Shown here: piece by piece, positions 7,522-16,322 of the stretch | Layout: every line of letters starts with the position of its first letter | Numbering within the stretch: the stretch's first letter is position 1 | Assembly (NCBI RefSeq): GCF_015244705.1 | Contig: NZ_JABCQF010000002.1 | Coordinates: forward strand, 248,001-312,000 | Direction of reading: 5' to 3' | Length of the DNA: 64,000 nucleotides | From: Gluconobacter potus | Lineage (GTDB): Bacteria > Pseudomonadota > Alphaproteobacteria > Acetobacterales > Acetobacteraceae | The notes under the pieces: generated by a model | The model's input: only the letters and a program-made list of their open reading frames with translations | The model's database searches: none | What the model was told of the DNA's origin: nothing | Program-made: the position numbers and the translations under genes

Positions 7522-9606
7522 ATGCCCAGCATGGACCCAGCCCCAAAAGCGTCTGTGAAGACCGTGGTTTCGCCGGACGCACCGCCGTTTCCGGCGGAGA
7601 GGCCTGCTGATCTGAATATGTACGGGGATCTGAAAGCATTTTCGGATCTCGACCTTGATGACATTGCCGTCGCGGCGGCGGCCGTCTGTCGCACGCCGAT
7701 TGCGCTGGTCAGTATTCTCGATGGGGACCAGCTCTGGTTTTCCGCGCGGGTCGGTACGGATCAGCCGTCCGGGGCCCTGGCCAATTCGGGATGTGCGCCT
7801 GTCATCGCGCGCCGGGTTCCGGTGGTGATCCCCGATATGATGGCCGATCCCGAGACGCGGAAGAACGGCCTTGTCTGCGGGGCGCCGGGTCTGCGCTTTT
7901 ATGCCGGCTATCCGCTGTTTACCGCAGAAGAGGAGGTTTTAGGCACGCTGTGCGTTGTGGATCTTGAGACACGTCCGCAGGGTCTCTCGCAGGCGGAAAG
8001 TAACGGTCTGGCGGCTCTGGCACGTCAGGCCATGCGGCTGATGGAGATGCGTCGGGAAACCGTGGCGCAGGAGCGGCGTCTGACGGCGCAGCAGATCCGC
8101 AGGGAGCGGGCCACCCGGCAGGCGAGGCAGGCGGATGTGGAGCGCCGTCACGCCATGGAGAAATATGCCCTCCAGCAGGAGGCCGGCGCGGCCGGTGGGG
8201 TGGGGATCTACGAATATGATCTGATCAGCGGGGACATCGCCGTTTCCCCGGAAGTCTGTCGCATCATCGGCCTGCCCGTCACGGATATCCTGACGGTGCG
8301 GCAGTGGGTCGCGCAGGTGCATGAGGACGACAGACCGCAGATGCCTGTCCTGTCGCAGCTTCTGGACGGATCGGCGCCCCTGAAGCTCGAATATCGCGTG
8401 GTGCGGGCGGATGACCAGCGGGAACGCTGGGTTCTGCGCCAGGGCGTGCTGGATCGTGACGAGGCGGGGCGTCCTGTCCGCCTGATCGGAACAATCCAGG
8501 ACATTACCCCTGAGCGGAATGCGACCAGCCGTCTGACGACCCTTCTGGCGGTGGGCGATGCCCTGCGGACAGCCTCGACCCGCAAACAGGCGCTGACGGA
8601 GTCCTGCCGCCTTCTGGGGCAGCGGCTTGAGGTGCAGCGTGTCGGGTTCGCGGCCATTACGGTGCGCGACGAACTCTTCACCGTCGATCAGGGATGGTGT
8701 GCGCCGGAGATGCCGCCGATTTCGGGAGAATTTCCGTTTCAGGCCTTCCGCCGGACGTCGGATTTCCTGCGAAGTGGTGCTGTTCTCATTCTGGACGATC
8801 TCTCCAGTCCGTCCTGGATGGGTGAGGAGCGTGAAGCCTGTCGTGTCGTACAGGTCGAGGCGCAGATTGTCGTCCCGAAAATGGATCATGGCGAGCTGAC
8901 GGGCTGTCTGTTTGTTCACAGCGCGCTTCCGCGGGAATGGACGCTGGATGAAACGTCTTTCATCCGCACTGCCGCGGACCGGATTTTTGCGGCGCTGGAT
9001 GAATGGGACGCCGAGACGCGTCAGGAGATCGTCAATCATGAAATCCTGCACCGTCTGAAGAATACGCTCAGCATCGTGCAAAGCCTGGCCCATCAGGGGT
9101 TCCGGAACGTGGATGATCAGGGGCCGCTCGCGACTTTCACGTCCCGTCTGGTGGCGCTGAGTGCGGCGCATGATCTGCTGATGCGTCGGAACTGGCAGTC
9201 TACGGATCTGGCGAGTCTGGTTCAGGGTGTGCTCACGCCGCTGGGCGTGGAGAACAGGGTTCAGGTCTCGGGACCGTTTCTCAAGCTGGGTCCGGATACG
9301 GCGACGTCCTTTTCGATGCTGCTGCATGAACTGGCGACGAACGCCATGAAATATGGTGCGCTGAGTATTCCGGAGGGGACGGTGTTTCTACACTGGACGA
9401 TGACGGGAACAGGCGAGGGGGGCGTCATGGCATTGCAGTGGCGTGAGGCCGGTGGACCGCAGGTTACGCCACCCGCACAGACCGGCTTTGGTGTGCGTCT
9501 TCTGAAGGCCGGATTGGGGCGGCACGGGAAAACGGAACTTCATTACGCCCCGACGGGTTTATGTGCAGACCTGACCGCCCCCATCCTGTCGCTTGCGACG
9601 GTCTGA
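7522..9606 (+). CDS. GAF-PAS-GAF sensor kinase of the HWE family
   Basis: 694 residues. Order: GAF domain (about 50-190), short coiled helix rich in Arg/Glu/Gln (about 175-225), PAS domain (about 230-335, with EYDLISGDIAVSPEVCRIIG), second GAF (about 345-495), then the kinase core. The phospho-acceptor box is HEILHRLKNTLSIVQSL. The ATPase N-box is HELATNAMKYGALS. The LQWREAGGP and GFGVRLL motifs mark the HWE/HisKA_2 group. No membrane segment: a soluble sensor, ligand unknown. A lone receiver gene starts 23 bases after its stop and is the obvious partner. HWE kinases in alphaproteobacteria often feed the PhyR general stress pathway, but no PhyR is in this window. Confidence 0.93.
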   Translation: MPSMDPAPKASVKTVVSPDAPPFPAERPADLNMYGDLKAFSDLDLDDIAVAAAAVCRTPIALVSILDGDQLWFSARVGTDQPSGALANSGCAPVIARRVPVVIPDMMADPETRKNGLVCGAPGLRFYAGYPLFTAEEEVLGTLCVVDLETRPQGLSQAESNGLAALARQAMRLMEMRRETVAQERRLTAQQIRRERATRQARQADVERRHAMEKYALQQEAGAAGGVGIYEYDLISGDIAVSPEVCRIIGLPVTDILTVRQWVAQVHEDDRPQMPVLSQLLDGSAPLKLEYRVVRADDQRERWVLRQGVLDRDEAGRPVRLIGTIQDITPERNATSRLTTLLAVGDALRTASTRKQALTESCRLLGQRLEVQRVGFAAITVRDELFTVDQGWCAPEMPPISGEFPFQAFRRTSDFLRSGAVLILDDLSSPSWMGEEREACRVVQVEAQIVVPKMDHGELTGCLFVHSALPREWTLDETSFIRTAADRIFAALDEWDAETRQEIVNHEILHRLKNTLSIVQSLAHQGFRNVDDQGPLATFTSRLVALSAAHDLLMRRNWQSTDLASLVQGVLTPLGVENRVQVSGPFLKLGPDTATSFSMLLHELATNAMKYGALSIPEGTVFLHWTMTGTGEGGVMALQWREAGGPQVTPPAQTGFGVRLLKAGLGRHGKTELHYAPTGLCADLTAPILSLATV

Positions 9607-9629
9607 GACTCACCGGAGACCCGTTTTAC

Positions 9630-10001
9630 ATGCCGGAGGACCCTGACACACGGCCCACGATCCTCATCGTCGAAGACATTGTCTTCATCCGGATGATGAC
9701 GGAGGACTACTTCGCGAATGCCGGTTTCAGGACCCTGAGCGCGCGTACGACGGCAGAAGCCATAGTGCTTCTCGAAACGGATCCGACGATCCGTTACCTG
9801 TTCGCGGATATTCACCTGCCAGGCGGTGAGGACGGCCAGAAACTGGCTGCCACGGCCCGGAAGCGCTGGCCGCCCGTGAAGATCATCCTGACCTCCGCCG
9901 ACATGCCCGCGGATCAGGTCCGGTTGCCGGTGCGCGGGCTGTTCGTTCCCAAGCCCTACAGTCTGGACCGGGTCCGGCAGGCTTTCGAGACGATGCCCTG
10001 A
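9630..10001 (+). CDS. Single-domain response regulator (receiver only)
   Basis: 123 residues from the ATG at 9630 (GGAG about 11 bases upstream). It is a bare receiver domain with no output domain. Visible are the acidic pocket VED, the phospho-acceptor Asp in LFADIHLPGGEDG, the switch Thr/Ser in ILTSADMP and the conserved Lys in VPKPYSLD. It lies directly downstream of the HWE kinase gene in the same operon, so the kinase probably phosphorylates it. Single-domain receivers act by protein contact, as phosphate sinks, or in phosphorelays. A longer in-frame start at 9561 lies inside the kinase gene and lacks support. Confidence 0.92.
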   Translation: MPEDPDTRPTILIVEDIVFIRMMTEDYFANAGFRTLSARTTAEAIVLLETDPTIRYLFADIHLPGGEDGQKLAATARKRWPPVKIILTSADMPADQVRLPVRGLFVPKPYSLDRVRQAFETMP

Positions 10002-10013
10002 TCGGGCTGCGGG

Positions 10014-10319
10014 TCAGCGTTCCGGCTGCGGATCCGAGGTCCGGTCCGTGTGGCCGAGGTCGCGTTCGGGAGCAATGATGTCCCTGACGCGTTGTTTCAG
10101 TTCCTTGGGGCCGGGAAAACCGCCATCGCGCTTGCGTTCCCAGATCAGCGTTTCATTCACATGGATTTCGAATCGGCCGCCCGTATCGGGGATGAGCGCG
10201 ACTTCAGCCAGGGCCTGACCAAAGGTGGAGAGCAGCTCCTGCGCCATCCAGCCCGAGCGGAGCAGCCAGTTGCACTGCGTGCAGTAGCGGATGGAAACAC
10301 GGGGTGAAGCAGGTGTCAT
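10014..10319 (-). CDS. SelT/SelW/SelH (Rdx) family protein
   Basis: 101 residues starting at ATG 10319 with AGGA before it. The N-terminus VSIRYCTQCNW has the CxxC motif (13-16) in the thioredoxin-like fold of the Rdx family, the Cys form of selenoprotein W. The middle (GGRFEIHVNETLIWERKRDGGFP) is the usual second conserved block. Members are small redox proteins of uncertain client. The last 20 residues are polar and probably disordered. It is convergent with the receiver gene, 12 bases apart. Cytoplasmic. Confidence 0.9.
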   Translation of the reverse strand: MTPASPRVSIRYCTQCNWLLRSGWMAQELLSTFGQALAEVALIPDTGGRFEIHVNETLIWERKRDGGFPGPKELKQRVRDIIAPERDLGHTDRTSDPQPER

Positions 10320-10464
10320 GAAGATCCTGTGGGGGCTTTGGGATGTTTGTCCCAAGACAGTCTCATAAGAGTTTCATACGTAAAAGCCTTCGCGCCCGCA
10401 GCCGTGAACGTTAAGGATACGGACTGGTTCCTCACTCCGTTTTCCTGACTGGATTTTCCTGCTT

Positions 10465-11274
10465 ATGCGTCCTGCCCTTCGTCTGCCCGCTGCACTGCTC
10501 TTGTGTGCGACTGTTCTTTCCGCCTGCGCACCTGCGACGCATACGTCCGCTACTGCCCAGGGCGGCATCCTGCCGGACAGTGCGGCTCCGGACGAGCGCC
10601 TCGTGCTGGCTCCGCCGCCGGCGCCTGGAAGTGCCGCGCAGAGTGATGACGACCGGGTGTTTCATGTCACGCGCGCGCTGAAGGATACGCCGCGCTGGAA
10701 ACTGGCGCAGAGCGATGCGGATCTGGACCCTGCGCATCTGGTCCGGGACTTCTCCTGTGCGGCAGGTTTCGAGATCGATCTGGCAAAGGCGCCGCATCTG
10801 GCCCGCGTGCTGGAGCGGATCCGACATGCTGTCGGACACCGGACATCGGACGTGAAGAAATACTGGCACCGTACGCGGCCGTTCGTGGGCACGAACCTGC
10901 CGATCTGCACGTCTCCTGAAGGGCTTGGGCTGAATTCGTCCTATCCGTCAGGCCATACGACGGCAGGGTACGGGATGGCACTGCTTCTGGCGCATCTGAT
11001 GCCGGAACATGCTTCGGCCATTCTCCAGCGCGGGCGTGTGTTCGGGGAAAGCCGGATCGTCTGCGGGGCGCACTGGAAGTCGGATGTTCAGGCGGGATAT
11101 CTGAATGCGTCCTCGCTCATGGACGTGCTGCTGGCACAGCCGGAACTTCAGGACGATCTGGCGGCAGCGCGTCAGGACCTGCTGGCCATGCAGGGAACAG
11201 CCCCGGCTCCTGAGGCAGGGACGTGTGCCGTCGAGCATGACGCAGCAATTCATTCCCTGCTCAGCGAACCGTAA
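10465..11274 (+). CDS. PAP2-family acid phosphatase, predicted lipoprotein
   Basis: 269 residues. The N-terminus is a lipoprotein signal with lipobox LSAC (Cys21), so the protein is probably anchored in the envelope facing the periplasm. The three PAP2 motifs of class A non-specific acid phosphatases are intact: K-x6-RP in KKYWHRTRP, PSGH in SSYPSGHTT, and SR-x5-H-x3-D in SRIVCGAHWKSD. It should remove phosphate from periplasmic phosphomonoesters. It is a monocistron, followed by a perfect hairpin shared with the convergent ClC gene. Upstream (10320-10464) I see only a weak promoter-like stretch. Confidence 0.92.
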   Translation: MRPALRLPAALLLCATVLSACAPATHTSATAQGGILPDSAAPDERLVLAPPPAPGSAAQSDDDRVFHVTRALKDTPRWKLAQSDADLDPAHLVRDFSCAAGFEIDLAKAPHLARVLERIRHAVGHRTSDVKKYWHRTRPFVGTNLPICTSPEGLGLNSSYPSGHTTAGYGMALLLAHLMPEHASAILQRGRVFGESRIVCGAHWKSDVQAGYLNASSLMDVLLAQPELQDDLAAARQDLLAMQGTAPAPEAGTCAVEHDAAIHSLLSEP

Positions 11275-11283
11275 GTTCGTGAT

Positions 11284-11309
11284 CAGTGCCCTGAGAGATC
11301 AGGGCACTG
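11284..11309. terminator. Perfect 10-bp hairpin between convergent genes
   Basis: Arms 11284-11293 and 11300-11309 are exactly complementary, with a six-base loop. It sits between the PAP2 stop and the end of the ClC gene, and its right arm overlaps the ClC 3' end. A short TTTCC follows on the plus strand. It probably serves both directions. Confidence 0.6.
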
Positions 11310-12741
11310 GTTTCCTGTCTGCTGGTGGCGGGTGATTGTGGTGAGCGGCTCGGTCATTGGCTTCCATGAAGCGGTCGGCCAGGCTGCTGTACAGTGAATG
11401 CGGGCAGATCATTTTTGATACGCCGAACGCCAGAAAGGAGGTGGCCAGCAGGGCTAGCGTGACCTGCTGGTTGTCGCACATTTCCATAACGATGATCGTC
11501 GCGGTCAGCGGAGACTGCGACATGCCGCAGAAATACGCCACAGTGCCGAGGAGCACGACAGCGCCGGGCGTGGTGTGGGGCAGGAACTGCTCTACCCATC
11601 CGCCGATCCCCGCGCCGATGGCGAGCGAGGGAGCGAACATGCCGCCCGGGATGCCGGAGCAGTACGAGACGATCATCGCCAGATATTTGAGGATGAAGAA
11701 CGAGGCCGGGTAGTGCTCGGTGCCATTGAAAATGGCGCGGGCCTGATCATAGCCCGTGCCATAAGTCGCGCCCTTGGAAACAAGGCCGATCAGGGCCAGC
11801 ACGAAGCCGCAGGCTGCGGCAAAGGTGATCGGGCGTTTGGCGGCGAACTGTCCCACCGGGCCTGGAATCCCGCGCGAGGCTTTGATGAGAATGGCCGAGA
11901 AGCTGCCCCCTGCGAGGCCGCCGAGAATGCCGCAGGTCAGCACCGCGATCCATGCCGTGCCGACCGGAACGTCCACATCCGCATGGCCGAAATAAGTGTA
12001 GTTCCCGATCAGCGCGATGGCGGTGACACCGGACAGGACCACGACGGTCAGGGTACGCCCCGAGGCCTTCTGCTCGAAGGAGTGGGACAGCTCTTCGATG
12101 GCGAACATGATGCCTGCGAGCGGCGTGTTGAAGGCGGCGGCCATGCCGGCTGCACCACCGGCCAGGATCATGCTGCGCCGTGCGGTGATGTTCGACTGTC
12201 CAAGCAGGCGTGAGAAGGCGTGCATGATGGACGCGCCAACCTGAACGCTGGGGCCTTCACGACCGATGGAGGCACCGCAGATCAGCCCGAAAGACGTCAG
12301 CAGGATCTTGCCGAGGGACGTCTTGAGGGACAGGACGCGGTCCACGACGGCAACGTTCTCGATGTGCAGTGTCGCGATCGTCTGCGGGATGCCGGAACCC
12401 TGCGCGCCCTTGAAGATGGTGCGTGTGGCCCAGGTAATGAGGGCGAGGCCCGCGGGGGCGACAACCAGCATGGCGGCAGGGTGCCAAGCCACGATCTGAT
12501 GGCGCACGCCCGCCGCCCAGTCACCCAGTCGGGCGAACAGGACCGCCACGATGCCGACCAGAACCGCACCCACCCAGTAGACCGCCGTGCGGCGCCACTG
12601 GTGCGTCGTGACCTTCGCCGAGCGTCGCAGATGCAGGATGCGGTCCTTGCGGCGCATGGCATGCTGCGAGGAGCGGGCCTCCGGGATGGGAGGCTCGGGC
12701 GGGACGGCGGCGACGGGTGAAGGAGGCGGTGTATCAGCCAA
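11299..12741 (-). CDS. ClC-family chloride channel/transporter
   Basis: Up to 480 residues with about ten to twelve membrane segments. ClC selectivity motifs are present: GSGIP in KGAQGSGIPQ, GREGP in CGASIGREGPSVQ (its Glu matches the gating glutamate), and GGMFAPSLAIGA. Bacterial members exchange chloride for protons and help in acid tolerance, which fits an acid-producing host. I give the longest start, a TTG at 12741, but it has no ribosome site. The ATG at 12657 would drop 28 Pro/Arg-rich residues and still begin before the first membrane segment. No CBS domain follows the channel, so regulation is likely minimal. Confidence 0.9.
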   Translation of the reverse strand: MADTPPPSPVAAVPPEPPIPEARSSQHAMRRKDRILHLRRSAKVTTHQWRRTAVYWVGAVLVGIVAVLFARLGDWAAGVRHQIVAWHPAAMLVVAPAGLALITWATRTIFKGAQGSGIPQTIATLHIENVAVVDRVLSLKTSLGKILLTSFGLICGASIGREGPSVQVGASIMHAFSRLLGQSNITARRSMILAGGAAGMAAAFNTPLAGIMFAIEELSHSFEQKASGRTLTVVVLSGVTAIALIGNYTYFGHADVDVPVGTAWIAVLTCGILGGLAGGSFSAILIKASRGIPGPVGQFAAKRPITFAAACGFVLALIGLVSKGATYGTGYDQARAIFNGTEHYPASFFILKYLAMIVSYCSGIPGGMFAPSLAIGAGIGGWVEQFLPHTTPGAVVLLGTVAYFCGMSQSPLTATIIVMEMCDNQQVTLALLATSFLAFGVSKMICPHSLYSSLADRFMEANDRAAHHNHPPPADRKPVP

Positions 12742-12900
12742 TATTCGGACGTCCGGGAGGGAGGGGCGCGGTGTGGAAGAGACGCCCGGTTCAGGCCCGT
12801 GCGCTGATGTTCTGCACCTGCCATCAACGCGGGAAAGGGGTCAAGGGTTCTTGGCCGCTGGAACGCAGGCACCTGAATCCGTCTCCGGCTGTGTCATAAA

Positions 12901-12918
12901 CCGCACAGTCTGGTGCGG
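12901..12918 (-). terminator. Small hairpin after the CDF pair
   Basis: Six-base arms (12901-12906 and 12913-12918) with a six-base loop lie about 22 bases beyond the stop of the second CDF gene. On the minus strand a short TTTA follows. It is a weak terminator candidate. The rest of 12742-12939 shows nothing else clear. Confidence 0.35.
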
Positions 12919-12939
12919 ATTCTCCGCAGTCGCGGTGGC

Positions 12940-13833
12940 TCAGGTCAGGACGAGCGCGCCGGAATGTTTGGCTTTGTCTTCGGGCTCGACATGGATGTGG
13001 ATGGAGGCGCGGCCGAGCTCGGAACGGATGGCGGCCTCGATCTGGTCACAGATCTCGTGGGCATCGTGGACCGTAAGCGTGCTCGGGACCACGAGGTGGA
13101 ACTCCACGAAAGACAGGGCGCCGACCTTGCGGATGCGCAGGTCATGGGCTTCGAGAGCCCCTGTGGCGCTCTCGGAGATGACAGCCTTGACCGCGTCCAT
13201 CTGCTCGGGCGAGGGCGCTTCGTCCATCAGTCCGGACAGGGAGTGCTTCATCATGGAGAAGCCCGCGCGCATGACGTTCAGCGCCACCAGTGCGGACAGC
13301 ACGGCATCAAGACGGTCCCATTTGAGCAGCGGGATCAGCGAGACACCGATCACGAGCGCGATCGTGGCCCAGACATCCGACACGACATGCTCGCCCGCAG
13401 CCTGAAGGGCCTGTGAGGACTGTTTGCGGCCGACCGCGATCAGGGTGCGGCCCCAGGCGAGATTGACCAGTCCGGCCAGCGCATTGAGCGCCACACCGGA
13501 GAAAGGCGCGTTGACCGGTTCGGGGTGGCGCCAGTCATGAATGGCGATGACCAGAATGCCGATGGCCGTGAGGACGACCAGCACGCCTTCGATAACGGCG
13601 GAAAGATATTCCGCTTTGCCATGACCGTAGGGGTGGTTGTCATCGGCGGGAAGGGCCGCGACGGACATGGCCCAGAGCGTGCCGATTGCTGCGACGACAT
13701 TCAGGATGGTCTCGATCGCGTCCGAAAGCAGGGCTTCCGAGCCCGAGACCACATAGGCCGCGTATTTGATGGCCAGCACCACCACACTCAGCACGATGGA
13801 GGCGCGGGCGACCTTGATGCGGGTGGATGTCAT
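12940..13833 (-). CDS. Cation diffusion facilitator (FieF-like)
   Basis: 297 residues, six membrane segments and a cytoplasmic C-terminal domain. The second segment contains LLSDAIETILN and the loop that follows has HPYGHGKAEY, both typical of the FieF/MamM branch that exports Fe2+, Zn2+ or related ions using the proton gradient. One metal-site Asp of the usual DxxxD pair is Glu here (SDAIE). The C-terminal domain ends KHSGALVLT. It starts nine bases after the stop of the upstream CDF gene, with a GAGGA box, so the two form an operon. The substrate cannot be fixed from sequence. Confidence 0.92.
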   Translation of the reverse strand: MTSTRIKVARASIVLSVVVLAIKYAAYVVSGSEALLSDAIETILNVVAAIGTLWAMSVAALPADDNHPYGHGKAEYLSAVIEGVLVVLTAIGILVIAIHDWRHPEPVNAPFSGVALNALAGLVNLAWGRTLIAVGRKQSSQALQAAGEHVVSDVWATIALVIGVSLIPLLKWDRLDAVLSALVALNVMRAGFSMMKHSLSGLMDEAPSPEQMDAVKAVISESATGALEAHDLRIRKVGALSFVEFHLVVPSTLTVHDAHEICDQIEAAIRSELGRASIHIHVEPEDKAKHSGALVLT

Positions 13834-13842
13834 GACAGGTCC

Positions 13843-14898
13843 TCAGCAGCAGGGCTGGTGCGTGTCGCAGACTGAGGGCTGGGTTTCAAGCTGGAAAGTG
13901 GGATGGGCGATGTCAAAACGCGTCCGGACAAGCTCTGCGGCGCGGGCGATGACCAGATCCGTGCTGACAGGTTTTGTAGGATCGCAGACGAGATGGACCG
14001 TCAGGGCGGTCTCGGTCGTGCTCATGGCCCAGATATGCAGATGATGCAGTCCGGAGACACCATCAAGCGACAGAAGGGCGGCCTGCACGGCCTCAGGATC
14101 GATCCCCGCCGGGACGGCATCGAGCGCCAGGTTCAGCGAACTCCGCAGCAGCGACCATGTGCCGATTACGATGGAGACCGACACGATCAGGCTCATGATC
14201 GGGTCGATGATCGTATAGCCCGTGAACGCGATCAGCAGTCCCGCGATGACGACCGAAAACGCCATGACGGCATCGGCCGCCATGTGCAGGAACGCGCCGC
14301 GCACGTTGAGATCGCTCGACGCGCCCTTCATGAAGAGCAGGGCTGTCACGGCATTGACGGCAATCCCGACCAGCGCGACCCAACTGATGACTTCGCCCTG
14401 GACATTCTGGTGCGAGAACAGGCGCAGGACGGATTCCCAGACGATGCCACCCGTGACGAGCAGCAGGATCGTGGCGTTCGCGAGGGCCGAGAGGATTGTC
14501 GAGCGGCGCAGGCCGTAGGTGAAACGCGCGCTGGACGGGCGTGTGGCGAGAACCTGCGCCAGCCAGGCCCCGGCGAGCCCAAGCACGTCGGACAGGTTGT
14601 GTCCCGCATCGGCCAGAAGGGACAGCGAATGCGCCCAGACGCCCCACAGGGCCTCCCCCGCGACATATGCCGTGTTCAGGACGATCCCGATGGCAAAGGC
14701 CGTGCCGAAACTGGCTGGAGCATGGACGTGCTGGTGGCCGAATCCGAAACCGTGACTGTGCCCGTCGCAATGGTCGTGATCATGGTGATGGTCATCATGA
14801 TCATGGTCCGCATGGTCATGCGCGTGATGCTCATGCGGAAGGGTGGTGCCATGGTGATCGTGATCGCAGGCGCAGTCGTGATGGGGATCCGGGGTCAT
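13843..14898 (-). CDS. Zinc-type cation diffusion facilitator with His-rich N-terminus
   Basis: 351 residues. The first 61 hold 22 His plus many Asp and three Cys, a metal-binding tail. Six membrane segments follow, with the zinc-type HxxxD pairs HNLSD (second segment) and HMAADAVMA (fifth segment). The C-terminus ends CDTHQPCC, a further possible metal site. This is the CzcD/ZitB branch, exporting Zn2+ and perhaps Co2+ or Cd2+ from cytoplasm to periplasm. It is first in a two-gene operon with a FieF-like exporter. No strong ribosome site is seen at ATG 14898. Repeated cat/gat codons make the 5' end look like a DNA repeat, but they are His/Asp codons. Confidence 0.93.
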   Translation of the reverse strand: MTPDPHHDCACDHDHHGTTLPHEHHAHDHADHDHDDHHHDHDHCDGHSHGFGFGHQHVHAPASFGTAFAIGIVLNTAYVAGEALWGVWAHSLSLLADAGHNLSDVLGLAGAWLAQVLATRPSSARFTYGLRRSTILSALANATILLLVTGGIVWESVLRLFSHQNVQGEVISWVALVGIAVNAVTALLFMKGASSDLNVRGAFLHMAADAVMAFSVVIAGLLIAFTGYTIIDPIMSLIVSVSIVIGTWSLLRSSLNLALDAVPAGIDPEAVQAALLSLDGVSGLHHLHIWAMSTTETALTVHLVCDPTKPVSTDLVIARAAELVRTRFDIAHPTFQLETQPSVCDTHQPCC

Positions 14899-15057
14899 GG
14901 AGGCCAGTGCTGTGAGAATTGAAAGCCGACCTTACTGCATGTGAGGCGGCCGTCCCATATCTATTGCCGAACCGTGCGCGGCATGGTGTCGTGACTGATA
15001 TGAACGGCAGCGCTCCTGATGCGTCAGGATGTGCACACGAAGAAGGAGAAAGAGACG

Positions 15058-15639
15058 ATGGCTGAAAAGCGTATTCTCATGATCGCGGGTGATTTCGTCG
15101 AGGATTACGAAATCATGGTGCCGTTCCAGATGCTGCTTCTGGTCGGGCACAAGGTCGATGTCGTATCGCCGGGCAAGAAGGCCGGCGAGCAGGTCGCAAC
15201 GGCCATTCATGATTTCGAGGGCCACCAGACCTATACCGAAAAGCGTGGCCATAACTTTACGCTGAATGCGACCTATGCGGGCGTGACAGCCGACGTCTAT
15301 GACGCGCTGGTCATTCCGGGTGGACGGGCTCCGGAACAGCTCAGCACCGATGAGAGCGTCCTGGATCTGGTCCGCGCTTTCGTTGAGAGTGGCAAGCCGG
15401 TCGCGGCTGTCTGTCATGGCCCGCAGCTTCTGGCGGCAGCGGGTGTCATCAAGGGGAAGAAGATCTCGGCCTATCCGGCCTGCCGGGCAGAAGTGCTGCT
15501 CGCCGGTGCCGAATACCAGTCCGTCCCGATGGATGGCGCGGTGACGGATGGGCAGTTCGTGACGGGACCGGCCTGGCCTGCGCATCCCGCCTGGATCGGG
15601 CAGTTCCTCAAGGTTTTGGGCACGCAGATCACGCCGTAA
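15058..15639 (+). CDS. DJ-1/PfpI family protein
   Basis: 193 residues from ATG 15058, preceded by AAGGAG. It has the DJ-1/PfpI fold: the N-terminal strand and Glu pair in FVEDYE, and the nucleophile elbow AAVCHGPQLL with its Cys-His. Relatives include YhbO/YajL-type stress proteins, described as glyoxalases or protein/nucleotide deglycases, and this may protect against carbonyl stress. The frame stays open a further 13 codons upstream without a ribosome site. It is a monocistron. No terminator was found in 15640-15704. Confidence 0.9.
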   Translation: MAEKRILMIAGDFVEDYEIMVPFQMLLLVGHKVDVVSPGKKAGEQVATAIHDFEGHQTYTEKRGHNFTLNATYAGVTADVYDALVIPGGRAPEQLSTDESVLDLVRAFVESGKPVAAVCHGPQLLAAAGVIKGKKISAYPACRAEVLLAGAEYQSVPMDGAVTDGQFVTGPAWPAHPAWIGQFLKVLGTQITP

Positions 15640-15704
15640 GGGATTTGTGCCGGATCGCTCACAACATTGTGGCGAAACGCGACCTGAAATCGTAGAGAGG
15701 GAGC

Positions 15705-16322
15705 ATGACGACTTCCTCTCCTTCTCCCGATCAGCAGCCCAGACAACGCACCGGCAGTTTCGGCCGTGCGGAAGGCCTCATGGAGCGCGCGTTTTTCGCG
15801 ACACGCTGGATTGCAGCACCGCTCTATTTTGGTCTGACGGTTGGGTTGCTTCTGGTGGCCTTCAAGTTCTTCCAGCAGCTGATCGGGCTGGTGCTGAAAG
15901 CCTCAGGGCTGGATTTCGACGACGTGTTCGTCGGCGTCCTGGACCTGATCGATCTGGTTCTGCTGGCCAATCTGCTGCTGATTGTCATGTTCTCGGGTTA
16001 CGAGAACTTCGTCTCCCGTCTCGATATCCGCAGCCACGAGGATTATCCGAGCTGGATCGGGCATGTCACGTTCGGAGACATCAAGATCAAGCTCATGGCC
16101 TCGATCGTGGCGATGTCCGCGATCCACGTGCTGGCGGATTTCATCCGTGTGGATGAGACCTCGACGCGCGCTCTGGAATGGAGCGTGGGCATCCATCTGG
16201 CTTTCGTCGTCTCCGGCGTGCTGATGGCCATCATGGACCGGATCATGGAAGGCTCGCCGGACACGCATCACGCTGATCCTGCGCCGGCTGTGTCGAAAAC
16301 GGCAGGGGACGGGCACCACTGA
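15705..16322 (+). CDS. UPF0114 (YqhA-like) inner-membrane protein
   Basis: 205 residues starting behind GAGGAG. About four membrane segments span residues 35-185. The family core is present: MERAFFATRWIAAPLYFGL, LDLIDLVLLANLLLIVMFSGYENFVSR and HVTFGDIKIKLMASIVAMSAIHVLADF. UPF0114 has no settled function. The N-terminal 25 residues are polar and rich in Pro/Ser. It shares its stop with the start of the next gene (TGATG), so it is co-translated with the COG2509 flavoprotein. Confidence 0.92.
   Translation: MTTSSPSPDQQPRQRTGSFGRAEGLMERAFFATRWIAAPLYFGLTVGLLLVAFKFFQQLIGLVLKASGLDFDDVFVGVLDLIDLVLLANLLLIVMFSGYENFVSRLDIRSHEDYPSWIGHVTFGDIKIKLMASIVAMSAIHVLADFIRVDETSTRALEWSVGIHLAFVVSGVLMAIMDRIMEGSPDTHHADPAPAVSKTAGDGHH

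Noticed and set aside
7939-9327. 462-residue minus-strand frame
   Set aside because: Antisense to the HWE kinase, whose domains are intact.
14735-14898. Apparent tandem DNA repeat of catgat-like units
   Set aside because: Explained by His/Asp codons of the metal-binding tail, not a satellite or CRISPR.
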